From assembly GCA_019914995.1 (NCBI GenBank), contig CM034132.1:6371524-6435523 (forward strand): a stretch of DNA of 64,000 nt, written 5' to 3'. This document shows positions 1-13,364 of the stretch, piece by piece; within the stretch, counting starts at the first letter, position 1; each line of letters starts with the position of its first letter. The notes under the pieces were generated by a model. The model worked only from the letters and a program-made list of their open reading frames with translations. It searched no databases and had not been told where the DNA came from. The position numbers and the translations under genes were made by a program. This DNA is from Acanthochlamys bracteata. Its lineage: Eukaryota > Streptophyta > Magnoliopsida > Pandanales > Velloziaceae.

Positions 1-156
1 AAACGGAAGAAAGCATCTACTTCGATCATCATTGCAACCATAATTTGCGGACTATTTCTTTGCGGAATTGCTTTCTACTTCATCCATAAGAAGGGCAAAA
101 ACAGAGGCGAGTTCAAATTTCTGTTCAACAAGAATGTTCAGTATGGCTGCTTATGA
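1..156 (+). CDS. 3' end of a putative one-pass membrane protein
   Basis: The window opens in an open frame (frame 1) that runs to a TGA at 154-156. The visible 51 residues begin with a basic stretch (KRKKAS), continue with about 20 hydrophobic residues (IIIATIICGLFLCGIAFYF) and end in a basic, cytoplasm-like tail (IHKKGKNRGEF...). This is the layout of a stop-transfer segment in a type I membrane protein, such as the juxtamembrane part of a receptor-like protein, but with no kinase domain behind it. The upstream part lies outside the window, so neither the family nor the start can be judged. It may be the last exon of an intact gene or a truncated remnant. I do not recognise the family. Confidence 0.35.
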   Translation, partial: KRKKASTSIIIATIICGLFLCGIAFYFIHKKGKNRGEFKFLFNKNVQYGCL

Positions 157-3100
157 TCTCACTTATATAGCCACTGGTCCGTACTTTAATGCGCTAAAAA
201 TTAGAAACAAAATGTTATGAGACTTTGTTCATTGGTTATTTTCATCAAAATTTTTCGTAGTTTATTATTATTTTAGAAATTGGCATGATCATTGTAGAAA
301 TTAGTAGGAAACAAACAGTTGAAATTCTTCAAATCATACTGCAGCAAGAAAATATGATTTTTTGCGGACAATGTTCTTGTTCTAGGTCAAGTTATTCAAA
401 AGTTTTCAATTATTAATGAATAGATTCGAAGAGACTGCTGCATGTTTTAGTTCTTTAATACTATGCTATTTTGCTCTTTGTAATTTTAAATGGAGCAACA
501 CTTCCAATGGAACCAGCATCTGAAGTTTTTGTTTAATATCACTGCTTAATATCTTGATTAATTTCAATTTTTTAGAAAAGCAATTAAGCAGCTCTCCTGC
601 AGCTTTTAGCTTATGCATAAATTGTAGAGGACATAATAAATAACACTAGATTATTTATTATTACTTCAATTAAATTTGTATAACCAAAATTTCATCTCAA
701 GGTTCTATGTTTTCTTTATATTCTTATTGCTTGAATATGAGATCTTTACAACTATGTATTAATTCATGCATGCATTTATAGTATTTCATTATATGTATTT
801 TCATATAGTTTCCAAAGAATCGTTGAGAAAATGGTGAACGTAGATTAGACATATAGTTGTCATTAGTGACTATTTTGTTGCACATGACTGCTTTCTTGTA
901 ATTAAGTTAGTTAATTTATTGAAATTGAAATTAATTAATGGTGGTCAAGAGAGAGCTATAGTAGGAGGCATATCTGTGAGTTTTGCTTTGTTGGCAAGCA
1001 GCAGCTTGCAGCTTATAGCTTTTAAAAATCACAAACACACTAGTAAATCATCCACACTCCTTCTCTGCCATTGTGGGACTCACTGTTTTTTAATTATCAT
1101 CATCTTCTAATCTTCTTTCCCTGCACAAAATAAATTATAAATCCTAAGAGTTCTAATCTTCTAATCTTCTTTCCCTGCCAAGCGCTTATAGCTTTTGTAA
1201 AATCCACAAACAACCTTTTGTAAGATTGGATCTTACATCCTGAAGTCAAGATGCTTCGACGAAGCAAAGTAGGAGACTATCCGAAGCAGAACTTTGGCAT
1301 AGGAGAAAATGAGTGGTGATATACATGATGTACGATTTATTGGAGATCTACGGAAGAAAGTATGAAGGAAATTTATGGCTCTACATGAGACTACAAAAGA
1401 AAATATGTTGCATGTAGCTCCAGTTGCTTAGCATGCTATTGTTGACTTCAAATTTTCTTACTGATGCTTGAGATGAACTCATTGGCGTATTGTTATTAGC
1501 TGTTGAAAGCTGGCACTTAAGTAGCTTTGCTTATATAGTTTGTATATAATTTCACAAAGAAAATTATGTGTACCTTACAAATTCTTTCAAAAAATAACAT
1601 CATACATTTTCTTCACTTCTGCATTGTACTTGAATTTATTTACAAGCCTTTTTATATTGAACTATGGAATTATTTATTAAACGCACACTCGTTATTGGTT
1701 TGATTGTGCTGAATATAGTTTTACAAGTCCTTTTTAAATCATATATAAGATTCCTTGGGGGGAAATTGATTTCCCTTCTCCCCCATCTCCTTTATCTACC
1801 CGTGAACCAAACACAGTGTTAAGTTACTTTTTATTGATATGTGAATTTTTATAAAATTGTACAGGAATTTTATTTTAATTTATAAATATAATTTTGTCAA
1901 TAATTTAAAATTTTAGTACGTCTTATTTATTATAAAAATTTATAATTTTTACATTAATTCATAGTTATAAAATTATTATTATTTTAATCCTCATAACTTA
2001 ATTATAAGTTAATTTGTAATTTATAATAATAATATGTTAATAGATTTAAAATTTTTAAATTAAGAAAGAATTAATAAAGTTTTTATCTTATAAGAAATAT
2101 AAATTAACAAAACTAAATAATATATGAAAAAAGGATTTTAACAATACATCACTTATTATATAACTAAGGACAATCCAGTCATTATATATCTCATTTATTT
2201 ATAAGCACAAGCTCAGCCAAATATATTCTTCAATTTTTTTTTATAAAAAACTTTAAGCAGTAAAATTTATCTAAACAGAATTCAATAAGAAGCATTTTTT
2301 CAGTAAAAAAAAGCAGCCATTTTTTCCAGAAAAGCATATAAACAGTAGCTTTTGAATGAAAGCTTTAAATTTTAAGTTTAGCCAAACATGGCCTTAAATT
2401 CCAAAATTGTTGCAGCAACGCACTACACTAGAGTTCCAAGTATGTCGGTAGCTGCTACATGTTTCTCTTTTTTCATAAAATTGTAACACTCGAGCTCCTT
2501 CATCTCTCCACGAGCCACATGATCTAATTCACATTGGTCAAAGCTATATACCCACCATGCCAACGCACTTCACAAAATCTAAATTGCTATTCTGATTTTA
2601 CAAATTCTAGATTGATGTCGAAAGGTCGACATACCTCTTACCAGTTCCTAGAACAATGATAGTGTTTTTCAGATGACCATCAATTTCTAAAACAATAATA
2701 GTAGTTTTGGGAAGACCAGAGGCAACAACTTATTCACAACCTTCACACAATCGAAATTTAGCCACAAACCTTTCTGAAGGAAAATATTTTGACAAAATAA
2801 TATAAAGAAGGACTTGGAGGTTAGAAAAAATATATATAAGAGGTTAGAGTGAACACAAACTAGCTTTTGGTTATGTAAAAATCTAGACCACATGATAATT
2901 GCAGCTTCGAGATTAAAACGTTTTATATATAATGAAGTACTCATAATTGAAAAGCCTCTAGCAAACAAAAAGATATTAACTATCACAAACATCTACCTCT
3001 TCTATCAATTTGGTAATTTGTAGTCACAGTGTACCTATATCTGCTATGATTTATAGTAAGATTTGAAATCAGATTCTATTATGAAATCATATGATTATAA

Positions 3101-3450
3101 GGTGTGCTCACATATCATATCCCTTACTTTGTGATGGACAAAACTAAAAAACACTGGATTGTTTAGAGATCGGAATTTGAATTTAGTTGGATATTTGAAA
3201 GATTTTGGGGAAAGCAAAGATTGAAAAAATTGAGTTTTCTTAGCTAATAAAGCTTCTTTCTAGTCAGAGAATTTACTAATATCTAAAATGCATGGAAAGT
3301 TAGATGTCGTAAGTCTAGCTACTATGTGCACTACTAGTTTGCAGTATTAGAAACACCCTTCTGAGATTGACAAGTAATTATCAAAGAACAGAGTGCTAGG
3401 TTTACGAACCAACATGATTGCTAAAATTTCACAAAATCAGCTGCTACTAG
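157..3450. other. AT-rich intergenic sequence
   Basis: No coding exon is supportable here; the short open frames are not protein-like. There is a small local duplication around 1010-1200, where the phrase cttctaatcttctttccctgc and the neighbouring 'gcttatagctttt' each occur twice. From about 1860 to 2396 the sequence becomes extremely AT-rich and ends in 'gccaaacatggcctta', a phrase resembling the edges of the other AT-rich dispersed repeats in this window. Confidence 0.5.
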
Positions 3451-3746
3451 GGGCGTGTTTTAAATGCCCGTAACTGAGTTTCGTGAAAGTGAAAAGTAGG
3501 AAATAGAGTTTTTTGACAAATAAAGTGGAAGTGGAGTTCAGTATTTGTGTTTCAATTAGTTTTAAAAGTGTGTTGAAAATTGAAAGATATAGTTGTATTG
3601 GAAAGTGTGCAAATAAAAAAATTAGAACTGGAGTTCCGTATGTGAAATTGAAGTTCTGAGTTCTTTGTGTAATTGAAACATATGAACTCTTCGAAACTCA
3701 AAATTTGACGGAAAAAAATAAAGTTACGGACATTTGAAACACGCCC
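3451..3746. mobile_element. PIF/Harbinger-like (Tourist-type) MITE, copy 1
   Basis: A 296 bp element has terminal inverted repeats: the left end reads GGGCGTGTTTTAAATGCCCG and the reverse complement of the right end reads GGGCGTGTTTCAAATGTCCG, both continuing into TAAC. There is no coding capacity. The flanking trinucleotides are tag and tgg, so the target duplication is one base off identity. A sister copy at 43544-43827 has the same ends and a perfect TAA duplication, which supports the superfamily call. Subterminal phrases such as 'aactgagtttcgtgaaagtg' are shared in inverted form with that copy. Confidence 0.75.
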
Positions 3747-6102
3747 TGGACCAAACTATTTAATAGGCTGGACAATCAAGCTAAGTGAGCCATACCAAGA
3801 CCAACTCGGAGCAAATTTTGAGCTATATAGCTGGCCTAGCTGTTTTTGGTGGTCGACTTAGGTATGACTCAACCATCAGGCATGGTTCGACCCAAACCAA
3901 TCTCCCGACACATTTGCCACCTCAACTAGAACCTATACCTACCACTAAGTGTACCTCTACATTGTAGTTACTTATATACAGACAACATGAATAAATTAAA
4001 AAATCAACAGTGTTCTGACTCCATATGCTCAATTGGTACTCTAAAGTCCTTAGAAGTTAACGGTTTTTCTTTCTGAGAATTAAACCACAAGTAGAGAGTT
4101 ATTAATAGAGCCAAGGAATATGCTATTAAGTATCTAGCCAGAAAGTTCATTTGCTTTACATATTTTTAAGCTATCAACTTGGTTATGAAATACGCCTTGG
4201 TCTTTAGACTTGATCAAAGTTGTCAAAGTAGTAACAGGCTTAACACTACTGTATATTTTACATGCACGTGGAATTTGCTTCACTTTGAGGTTAAGCTCCT
4301 CTCGTCTCTTAAAGAATAAGACATCACTTCAAAGTCAATTGTTATTAAAACTATATGTGCATACACCTCCATTTCCCCACAATTAATCTCTAAGACGGTA
4401 TGCCTAAGTGAAGATGTGAATTACCAAAAATTCATGATACATCAGTTTCATAATTCTTGCAAAGAAGGTTTATTTGACACAGTATACATACAAAGCTCAA
4501 ATCATCTCTTGGGATTTTATCGACCTCCTAAGCTGAAACAAAGAAGGGAAAAAGGAGAAAAAAACCAGTACCCAAGCAAGTTAAGAAGAACCAAAATGAT
4601 TCAAAGAAGCTTAAAACTTATCTAAGGAAGAAGTGTCTGCTTGATTGATTGCCGCATCGAAGAACCTTAACCGTCCAAGTTCCAACCTGCACTTGGTTCA
4701 TTAATTTTATCTCGAAGAAGAGAAAGACAAAAATAATCAGTGCAGAAGCAAGTAACAAAGCCAAGCAGCAACAAAAGAAGTAAGAGATGCAGGCAACTAT
4801 TCAGGCAAACGACTGCTAAATTGATTGCCTGCACTGAGAAAAAGGTTACATCTAACCACCACTAAGTGCACCTGTATTTCAAAGAGCTGACAAAGCACAA
4901 TAACCATACAGGACGACTTGAGATATTATTCTCAGAAAAGCAACCACATACGTTACTAACAAAGAAAATAGACAAGCAAATTACTTGTACATTTTGTAAA
5001 TAAAAACTGCAATAGACATTATGGCAATTTGAACAACCATTGATTGGACCAACAATGACATTCTTAAACAGCAGGTGAACCTATTAAATAGAGGAATGAC
5101 TGAAACAATAGGATAATCATGACTTAAATGCACAATGTATTGCATCCATAGACCTGTCAAAGAAAAACAGAAACAATGATACTATTTCCAATAAGTTCAC
5201 CAAGTTACTCATTGGGTCTCCCATATGAGATGACTAAGTTGGATATGATAGTTGCTAAATAAGAAGTTAAAGCCCAAAAGTCACATGATAGGAAAGACAT
5301 TAATGTAATTTACTAGCTTCACATTTTCAAGGATGAAATCAATCATGACAAATAACTTTGTCCACGACTGCAATTTTGACAAGCATAGGAAGAAACTAAT
5401 TACACTAATTTCATGCAGACCAAAAGGATCTCGACATAGAGCTGATTGTCCTCACTGTACAACCCCGAGCTACGCATGTACTCACGTTAAAGGCAATGGC
5501 ATACATCGGTGTCAAGAATTGCCAGTGAAATGAGGTCCAAGTTTTAGTTTAAAACAAGACAGGTTGCACAAAGATTTGCACATCACTAACATATTTCATC
5601 CAAAATTCATCTGTCTCGATCAGTTTAAAGCAACATCAAAAGTTGTTTTCTCAAGTGAAGAGCAAAATAATCAGCACATAAAGGGCCTCTAAGAAATATT
5701 CGGGAAAGTGAAACAGAATATTAAAAAAATTTACATAATGTGATTGTCATTTGTTTTGCTCAGAGAATATATATGACTGATATCTCAAGACATACAAAAT
5801 ACAACTTTGATGATAGCACATTAATCAAGTCCACACAATAATGGAATTCAACTTCCAAAAACAAAACAAGAAATCTCCCCATATTATTGCATTATGAAGC
5901 AAAAGCAAGTAACTATGGAACTAGGACACTGCCAATTCAAATTGCTATACAGCTTGACAAGAAATAGGAAAGAACTGTTGAACACAGTTGAAAGCATACA
6001 ACAGTATCAAGAATTGATAAATTATTTAAAGAAATGTGATATCAAATTTATGGGCAAATATAGAAAGACAAATCAAAGCCCAAAGCAGGACCAAGAACTT
6101 AC
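3747..6102. other. Intergenic or intronic sequence, no supported gene
   Basis: No recognised coding exon or RNA gene. The plus-strand open frames here are short and of low complexity. If the minus-strand gene at 6.1-8.9 kb is real, its 3' part would lie here. One minus-strand phrase near 4660-4710 reads NEPSAGWNLDG and then a stop, but it is too weak to call an exon. Confidence 0.4.
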
Positions 6103-8903
6103 CTGTGAGGTAGAACAAAACTAAATCTGCACTGGTAACTGATGGCGGATGTTCACTATCACTTTCCTCCTGCTTCTTCAAGAAGATGAATGAAAGTCAG
6201 AAGCAAGAGTAAGAACTTATTTGTGAAATAGTACCATAGAAAATCTCCCCGGCCACTTACATCCTGCTGGTTCCACCTGTATAAGATAGTCTAAAATCAA
6301 GCCAGCTTCCTGCGGAAAGGGCAACAAACATAAACATACAAACTCTTCAACAAGGAAACGAAACACTTCTACAGGGGAAGGATAAGAAACACTTCTACAG
6401 GGGAAGGATACGAAGCACTTTTACATTAATACATAAATAATATAATTCAAAATTTGATTAGCCGAAACACACATAGATGTTCAAACTTAACTATAAACTT
6501 CAAGATTTATGTTGTCATAGCAAACTGTATAGAGTTGAACCGAGACAGGATGAATAAACATTAATTTTAAGACTATGTCAAAGTTCACAGATGAGAAATT
6601 AAATAAAATGTGACTAAGCAGAATTGGCAATACAAGAACGATAGCAATAACTACTGCTTGCCCCTTTCCGTCTTATAAGTCCTAATCATATATACAGAAG
6701 GTAAACTTTACTGCGAATTACAATTCACGTATACTGCTTTCCAATCATTGAATTTCTTGAGCATTCAAGAGTAATAAAATTTAGAAATAACGATGTAACA
6801 TGACCAGGATATAAGATAGGATTCTACATCAATCATACGGATTTTATATAGAAGCAATCAACGAACTATGATTATGGCGCTGCGACAAAGTCCGGAATAC
6901 AGCCACTACCACAAAACGCATGCCGAAAAAGAAGAAGAGAAATACCTATAGTAATTCACACAAACCTCCTTCTAACCATTGGACCAACGAAATTCAATAG
7001 GTTATAACTTGAAGTCATGCCCTGCAATTTTTCACAAGAATAAGAAGAAGCTAAATACGTCAACAGAGAAAAATCCACAGACAGTAGAGCTAATTGTCTT
7101 GACTGTGCCACCTTAGGGAAAAAGATACACTAATGTCCGCAATTACCATGTTCATAGAGACTGTCTACCTAACCACTGAGCTATGCACGTACTCAAGATT
7201 TTGGCAAATAGGATATGACTCTTGCAGGTTCCTCTAGTACAAGACAGTTGAAAGTCTAGCCAGCTTCCTACAGAAAATTTAACTAACATAAACATATGAA
7301 CTCTTGGAAAAGGAAATGAAAAGCTCTCAAAGAAGGAAGTAGAAAGATTCCACCATCACTCTTCCTATTACAACTTTGTCCCATATATGTACGAAATTAG
7401 TAGACTGTAGAGTCCCTTCGATTCCACACAAGCGATTAGAATCATAACAAGAAGAAGCCAATAAAAAACGGTTACAGGAATAGATAGTAGAAAATACCGT
7501 ATAAATATCCTCTACATAGACTGCAGATGGAACACCACCTGGTAGTATTGGGGCGGACCAGTCCTTAGAGGTGCTAAGGTTCTGAAACTTCTAAACAAAT
7601 AGATCAAGATGAACCATTCCATAGAGAGCGAAGTTCTTATGATCATAGTACTATGTTTACTTGTTCCTTGTTTACATTTTTCTTCTTTTTTCTGGCGGAT
7701 TATATCACTTTCACAGAGGAAAAAAAAACACAAAAACAAAAGAAAGAATGCAGTCAGTCATTTCTCTGGAAATCTTCGGCATCCAAAATCTAGAATAATG
7801 TTCGACTGGACTAACAATGATATTCTTACACTGATGAACCTATCAAATAAAGGGGTGACTTGAAACAACAGTTCAATCGTGGCTGGAGTAAATCCTATGT
7901 TCGTTTAACCTTAGTTTAAATGATCTCATTGTTTTACCCCAAAGAGGAAAGTGGAAGAGCTCCAAATAAGTTCTCCCAAGGCCATCTCTTTCGATCTGGA
8001 AGGAGGATGAACATAGGCAAAACAATCAAACACAAGCAGTTAGTAAATGAAAGTGATATTAAAAGGGTTACCAGATGCAAGGAGCTTAACTGAGCACCAA
8101 GTATATGCTTAATTGATTGAATGGATTGAATAAATGCTGACCCTCCGATAAGCACTCCGTCAGTGTCTAAAGCTGAAACAGAGAGGGACAAAAGAGAAAC
8201 AATCAGTAGCACAGCAAAGTATGCAAGCTAGGAGAATCAAAAGGATCTAGAGGAGCACGAAACCTAACAAAAGGAAAATGCGAAGTAACTCATTCATCAT
8301 ATAGCATTATCTGTATCCGTAAAACAAATCAATTAGGGATGCTGCTCTACACCATATATTAAACTTCAAAACATAAGGTGCTCAGGGATCGGGCAGATAT
8401 TGAGCAACAAAAAAAAATGTTTTGCGGTGGAAATAGAACGAACAAATAGAAAAAAAGAATAATGAAGAGATACGACAGTGGAAATGCATCAGACCATGTC
8501 AGACTGGTAGCAACTTCATCACCCTTCAAATAGGACTCTGATCCATAAGGGTCTGACTTTCTTTTAGATGTGTGTTTATAAAACTCTAGCCAATGATTAC
8601 CTGAGGAAAAAAATATTTAAGATAAAATGCAAAATATGGAACAAATGAAAACCATACAAACAGTAATATAACAATCTAGAAAACATTTGAATTCAGATTG
8701 TTGCCTTACTATAGTTATCAATTGCTATCTCAATTCAGATAAATAAGAAAATTACGAAAGTCAAGAGCATTCACTCACAGATGGGCTCTGAAAGTTGAAA
8801 TGCCTAACGCATCACCAAAGACAGCAACCCAATGGTTCCTATGTACAGGCTCTACCTTATCAGAACTAGCTCCTTCTTTTGAAAAGTTCTCCTCCATATC
8901 AAC
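6103..8903 (-). CDS. Unidentified multi-exon gene or decaying gene (partial exon set)
   Basis: Several minus-strand blocks look like exons bounded by AG and GT. From 5' to 3' they are 8903-8779 (VDMEENFSKEG..., containing HWVAVFGDALGISTFR), 8600-8523 (NHWLEFYKHTSKRKSDPYG...), 8172-8072 (ALDTDGVLIGGSAFIQS...), 7590-7498 (KFQNLSTSKDWSAPILPGG...), 7021 to about 6966 (GMTSSYNLLNFVGPM...), 6309-6261 (EAGLILDYLIQVEPAG) and 6175-6103 (KQEESDSEHPPSVTSADLV...). The reading phase agrees across 8600-8523 to 8172-8072 to 7590-7498 to 7021, which is hard to get by chance. It does not agree between 8903-8779 and 8600-8523, nor into the last block, so exons are missing from my model or the gene is broken. 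I do not recognise the family. The 5' end may lie beyond 9 kb, where intron sequence is tandemly duplicated. Confidence 0.45.
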
Positions 8904-11830
8904 CTACAAACAACAATGAAAACCGTAAGCACGCTTTGAAACATTTATAAGAAAGCCACAATAAAAACATGATTCAAAAGTTAAACATTGTCTCAGAGAA
9001 AAAGCTGCTAGATTTGTCCAAACCTAATGGTGATAGCTCACAAAACTTCTCCATTTCACTAAAACATCAACCCATGTAGTTGTTCGCAGCTACTGAAAAA
9101 GAATACAAACTGAATTCAGATTCAAAAACCAGCAGGTTAAAATCTTTTCATGCATGAAACACAAGAAATTAATAAATACATTCAAGTATCACTTCTCACC
9201 TCCTCCAGAGTTTCACAGGTGATGATATTTCAAAAAATCCATCTTTCCAAACAATTGCATTAATGCTCCATAACAGCAAAGTCTCCTGCTCTAGAATCCT
9301 TGTCCACCATATCAACTAAGCATAAAGCATGAACGCAATACCCAAAGCATGAAATAGAAGTCCAAGATCAAAAACTTTAGTAACTTCCAAGTGAGAGTGA
9401 CGTCACAATAGATCTAAGTGATACTTAGAGCCCCTAATTAAAGAATTTGTAGGAAACTACAACCACATAAGGGTGTCAAGTTAATCACCAAAATATCTTT
9501 GAACAGCCATCCCCTTACTGACATTACCTTGGCAGCATTTGCGCTAGCGAATTTTGGATAGCTACACACTTATGTGCCTTCGATATGATAACAATGTTTG
9601 AAGCATTTAAAAAAAAATTATATAATCAAAACATGATTCCAAGTAAGCTAAACATTTTCCTAGAGAAAGAGCTGCTAATTTGTCCAAACCTGATGGTGAT
9701 AGCTAATAAAACTTCTCCAATTCACTGAAACATCCATCCTTTATGGTAGTTCATCCCAACTCCTGGAAAGAATACAAATCGAGTTTAGATTCAGCAACTA
9801 GTAGGTAAAAACTTCTCATGTATGAAACACAAGGAGTTAAGAAATCTTCAAGTATTGCAGCTTCTCATCTCGTGCATGGCTTTTGCAGGTGATGATATTT
9901 CGAAAAACCCATCTGCAGCTGCTTTTCCCACAATTGGATTAATGCACTATATTAGCACTATCTCCTGCTTTAGAATCCTTCTCCACCATACCAACTATCA
10001 ACTGATCTTAAAAGCATTGAATGCATTACCCAAAACATGAAATACAAGTCCATCATCAAAAACCATTTAGTAAGTTCCAAATGAGAGTCATAAGCCATAC
10101 ATAGATCTAAGCCATACATAGAGCACCTGTTTAAGGAATTTGTAGGAAACTACTACTCAAGCAGGACTTCAAGTTAATCAACAAAATGTCTTTGGGCAGC
10201 CATTCCTTACAGAGATTACCTTGACAGCATTTTCGCTAGCTCCTTCAGAAAAGCTATGCACATATATGCCTTCTAGACGATAACAACGTGAAAATCCAAA
10301 TGAACTGCTCACTGAAGTTAACTGCAATAGTACTGTCCTACAAGATCAACTCCTAAAATGGTAAGTGAACCAAACAAGACATCTCAAAAAAATAACAAAA
10401 ACTTCTCCCTTCTCATTACACGCAGATACCCGCAGACAAGCCAAATCCAATTTCATTAAAAGTAGGCCTGCTACCAGAAAAGCATCATACCTGTGCTTAA
10501 ATCAATTTTTGATGTCCTGCTCTAGGAATAAAATATTTATCAGCTCGCCATAAAAATCAAATGAAGATACAAAAGTAATGGGCAGCTAAACAGTCTACAA
10601 TGCTAAAGTTTTGTTCCCTTGCTAAATTATCAGTCTTCAAAAGAATATCATCAACTACAAAAAGTCCAATGAAGAAAAAGCACTCTAATAAAAGAAAATT
10701 CACAGATGTAAATTTTTAAGTGCTGGATTTCTTGAGATCTTCAAAACTAAACAGCAGGAGCAAACTTTTCAATTCCTTACATCTGCCATCCCAATGGTTT
10801 AGTTGATCCAAACCCCTAAAATGACTAAAAACAACATTGGTGTAGTAAAGTGAAGATTACAGCTATACACAAACACAATAACATACAAAATCAACTCCAT
10901 TATATCAAAAGTATATCAAATATCGAAATCTGATTTGAATGTAAAACGAACAATCAGGAATTTATGTTTCAAGAAATCAACTATGATAGATGAGATAGAC
11001 AAAGCGGACAATCTAAAAAAGTTCAAAACATAAACATGCACCCACCACAACTAGAGTAATATAAGCTGGCATGAAGGATGTAGTACCTTACAAGTTAACT
11101 AATATTCAACAATACGCTAGAAATTTTCGTGAAGGTAACAAAACATAAGTGTTAACTAGTCGATGGAAATCCCCAACTATAAATCTCATTTCCACAAATC
11201 TCTAACAGCTACAGGCCGATCCTATGAAACTGTCTCTAGTCATTGCCTTACTACAGTATCAATTGCTATATCAATTCAGATAAATAATAAACTATGAAAG
11301 CCAAGAGGCTTCACTCAAAGATGGGATCTGAAAGCTGAAATGACTAATGCATCACCAAGAAAGCAACCCAATGGTACCCATATATAGGCTCTACCTTATC
11401 AGAACTACCTCCTTTTGAAAAGTTCTCCTCCATATCAACCTACAAACAAGAACGAAAACCGTAAGCACACTGTTCAAAACATTTAAAAAAATCCACCCTC
11501 TGTGGTAGTTCTTTACAGCTCCTGAAAAAGCATACAAACTGAGTTCAGATTCAACAACCAGTAGGTTAAAATTTTCTCATGTATGAAACACAAGGAATTA
11601 AGAAATACCTTCAAGTATCACTTCTCATCTCCTCAGACTTTTGCAGGTGATGATATTTCAAAAAACCCATCTGCAACTTCTTTTCCCACAATTGCATTAA
11701 TGCTCTATAACAGCACTATCTCCTGCTCTAGCATCCTTCTCCACCATATCCACCTATCAACTAAGCATAAATCATGAACGCATTACCCAAAACATGAAAT
11801 ATAAGTCCAAGATGTTATAGAGCATGTTAA
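8760..11830. repeat. Tandem segmental duplication, about 0.7 kb unit, three copies
   Basis: Three diverged copies share long stretches. Unit 1 is about 8939-9600 and unit 2 about 9600-10290; each holds 'gctgctaatttgtccaaacc', the 'caggtgatgatatttc' phrase and a block ending 'gaatttgtaggaaactac'. Unit 3 (about 11290-11815) starts with a decayed copy of the exon-like block 8779-8903, followed by the same repeat. The stretch 10290-11290 between units 2 and 3 is unique and holds no visible gene. A short minus-strand phrase (ASxNAxK before a gtaat donor) recurs in units 1 and 2 near 9535 and 10220. Confidence 0.7.
11319..11439 (-). pseudogene. Decayed duplicate of the exon at 8779-8903
   Basis: The minus strand repeats the 8779-8903 block (VDMEENFSK...SSDKVEP...HWVA) but is 4 bases shorter. 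One in-frame codon is lost in the Lys-Glu-Gly region and one further base is lost before the Gly-Asp-Ala segment, which shifts the frame into a stop. The 3' splice donor GTGAGT has become TTGAGT. The upstream acceptor phrase is preserved. Loss of frame and donor together argues that this copy is not translated. Confidence 0.6.
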
Positions 11831-13364
11831 CTTAAGTCATTCAATTAATCCTTGTAGGTTAATATGTAGCCTGAATGGTAATAAGAGATTTTTTTACCAA
11901 GTGCTGTTTGTACAAATTTGAGACAGATACGTAAAACGTTTCAACTTAACTTTGTTTTCTAACTTATCACACAAAATTTTTCTTTCTTTGGTTGCTAACT
12001 AATTGCATGTACATGTTTATTATTCATACATGCAAGTTTCTTGTTGAAGCATTTATCATATCATTATACAATTGACTAATGTTTCATGTATGCACAGAAG
12101 TAAATCTGTAAGTTAATTACATATTTCAAAATGTAGCTTGTTTATATACACATAAATGTCCATTTGTATTATATGATCAATTAGTGTACACTTTCCATCA
12201 ATTTCAAATAAAGACTTTGACCTTTTTTTTTTTCGTGAACATCTATATGAACATGTTCGTTTCATTTTCATAAATATATTTTCTTCTAAGTGTAGTATAA
12301 GACTATAGATAATGGTCCAATGATTGTAATCTAAATATATTTTCAAAAACAGAAAAATATGTAGTTAGGGGATGATAATCAATGAAACTGTTTATGAAAA
12401 ATAGTTAACGTTTGGAGGAATTAGAAAGAGAGAGAGAGAAAAGTTGTACTTGTTGCAAGCAAAGCCAAATAATAAAAATAATAACAAAAAACAATTGTTA
12501 AAAAATAATATATTTACTATTAATTTAATATAAAGTAATTAATAAATTTATTATGTTATAAAAAATACTAAATATAAAATTAAATGATATATGAAAAAAG
12601 ATTCAAATTTTAATAATATATTAATTATTATATATTTAAGAATATTTCGATCAGCACAAAGTTACCAAATACCTCATTCAATTTTAAGCATCAAATAGCA
12701 CAATATAGTAAAACTTTATCTAAACGCTTTCCAGCATAAAGCTATTTTTAAGCAAAAGCTCCACATCCACTTAAAAAGCACTATAGAGTAGCTTTATTTC
12801 AAAAGTTAAAAAGTTTCAACTCAGCCAGAAAGGCCTCATACTACTAGTACAATAACTAATCAAACAATATGATTTGCATAAAAACATTATAAATTAGATT
12901 CAGACATTAAATAACTCCTCATCATATAATATATTTTTTTATTAAGGAATATTATTCTAAACATAAAAAATATTAAAATATTAGTATGCATTAGAGCTTG
13001 CAAGTAGTGTCTCTAGTGCTTACTTTTTTATTTATTTCGAGATAAATCTATTTTTTTCAATCAAGTTTATTTATTTGTCTTGCTCTTTATTTTACATGTT
13101 TTCAAAAATTTTGTAGGATTAAATACATCAATGATCTCTGAAGTAGAAAAATACTCACAGCATCGGGGCACCGAGTGAAAATATAAAGACTTTTGGTCCC
13201 TAACGAGTTTTGTTCATAGTTGGTCTTTCTGTTAAAGGCAGTTCTAATACTGCTTACAAAAATTTAATACTAATGATAATTCAAAATTTAAAATATGTAA
13301 TTTTGCTATCATTTTGTATGCTTAGCTACAAGGTTACTTCAACTTTTGGAAAAACATTTGAAGT
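11831..13364. other. AT-rich intergenic sequence with dispersed-repeat fragments
   Basis: No gene seen. A (GA)n tract lies at about 12428-12440. The stretch 12460-12840 resembles the other AT-rich dispersed repeats of the window, with 'aagcaaaagctccacatcc' and 'cagccagaaaggcctcat' near its end. The stretch ends at the left terminus of the CACTA element. Confidence 0.4.

Noticed and set aside
919..1110. 63-residue frame near the left edge
   Set aside because: No similarity, low complexity, and no splice or regulatory context.
9822..10040. Plus-strand frames at 9822-10040 and 11583-11777 that resemble each other
   Set aside because: They resemble each other because the DNA is tandemly duplicated; the frames break differently and do not look like protein.
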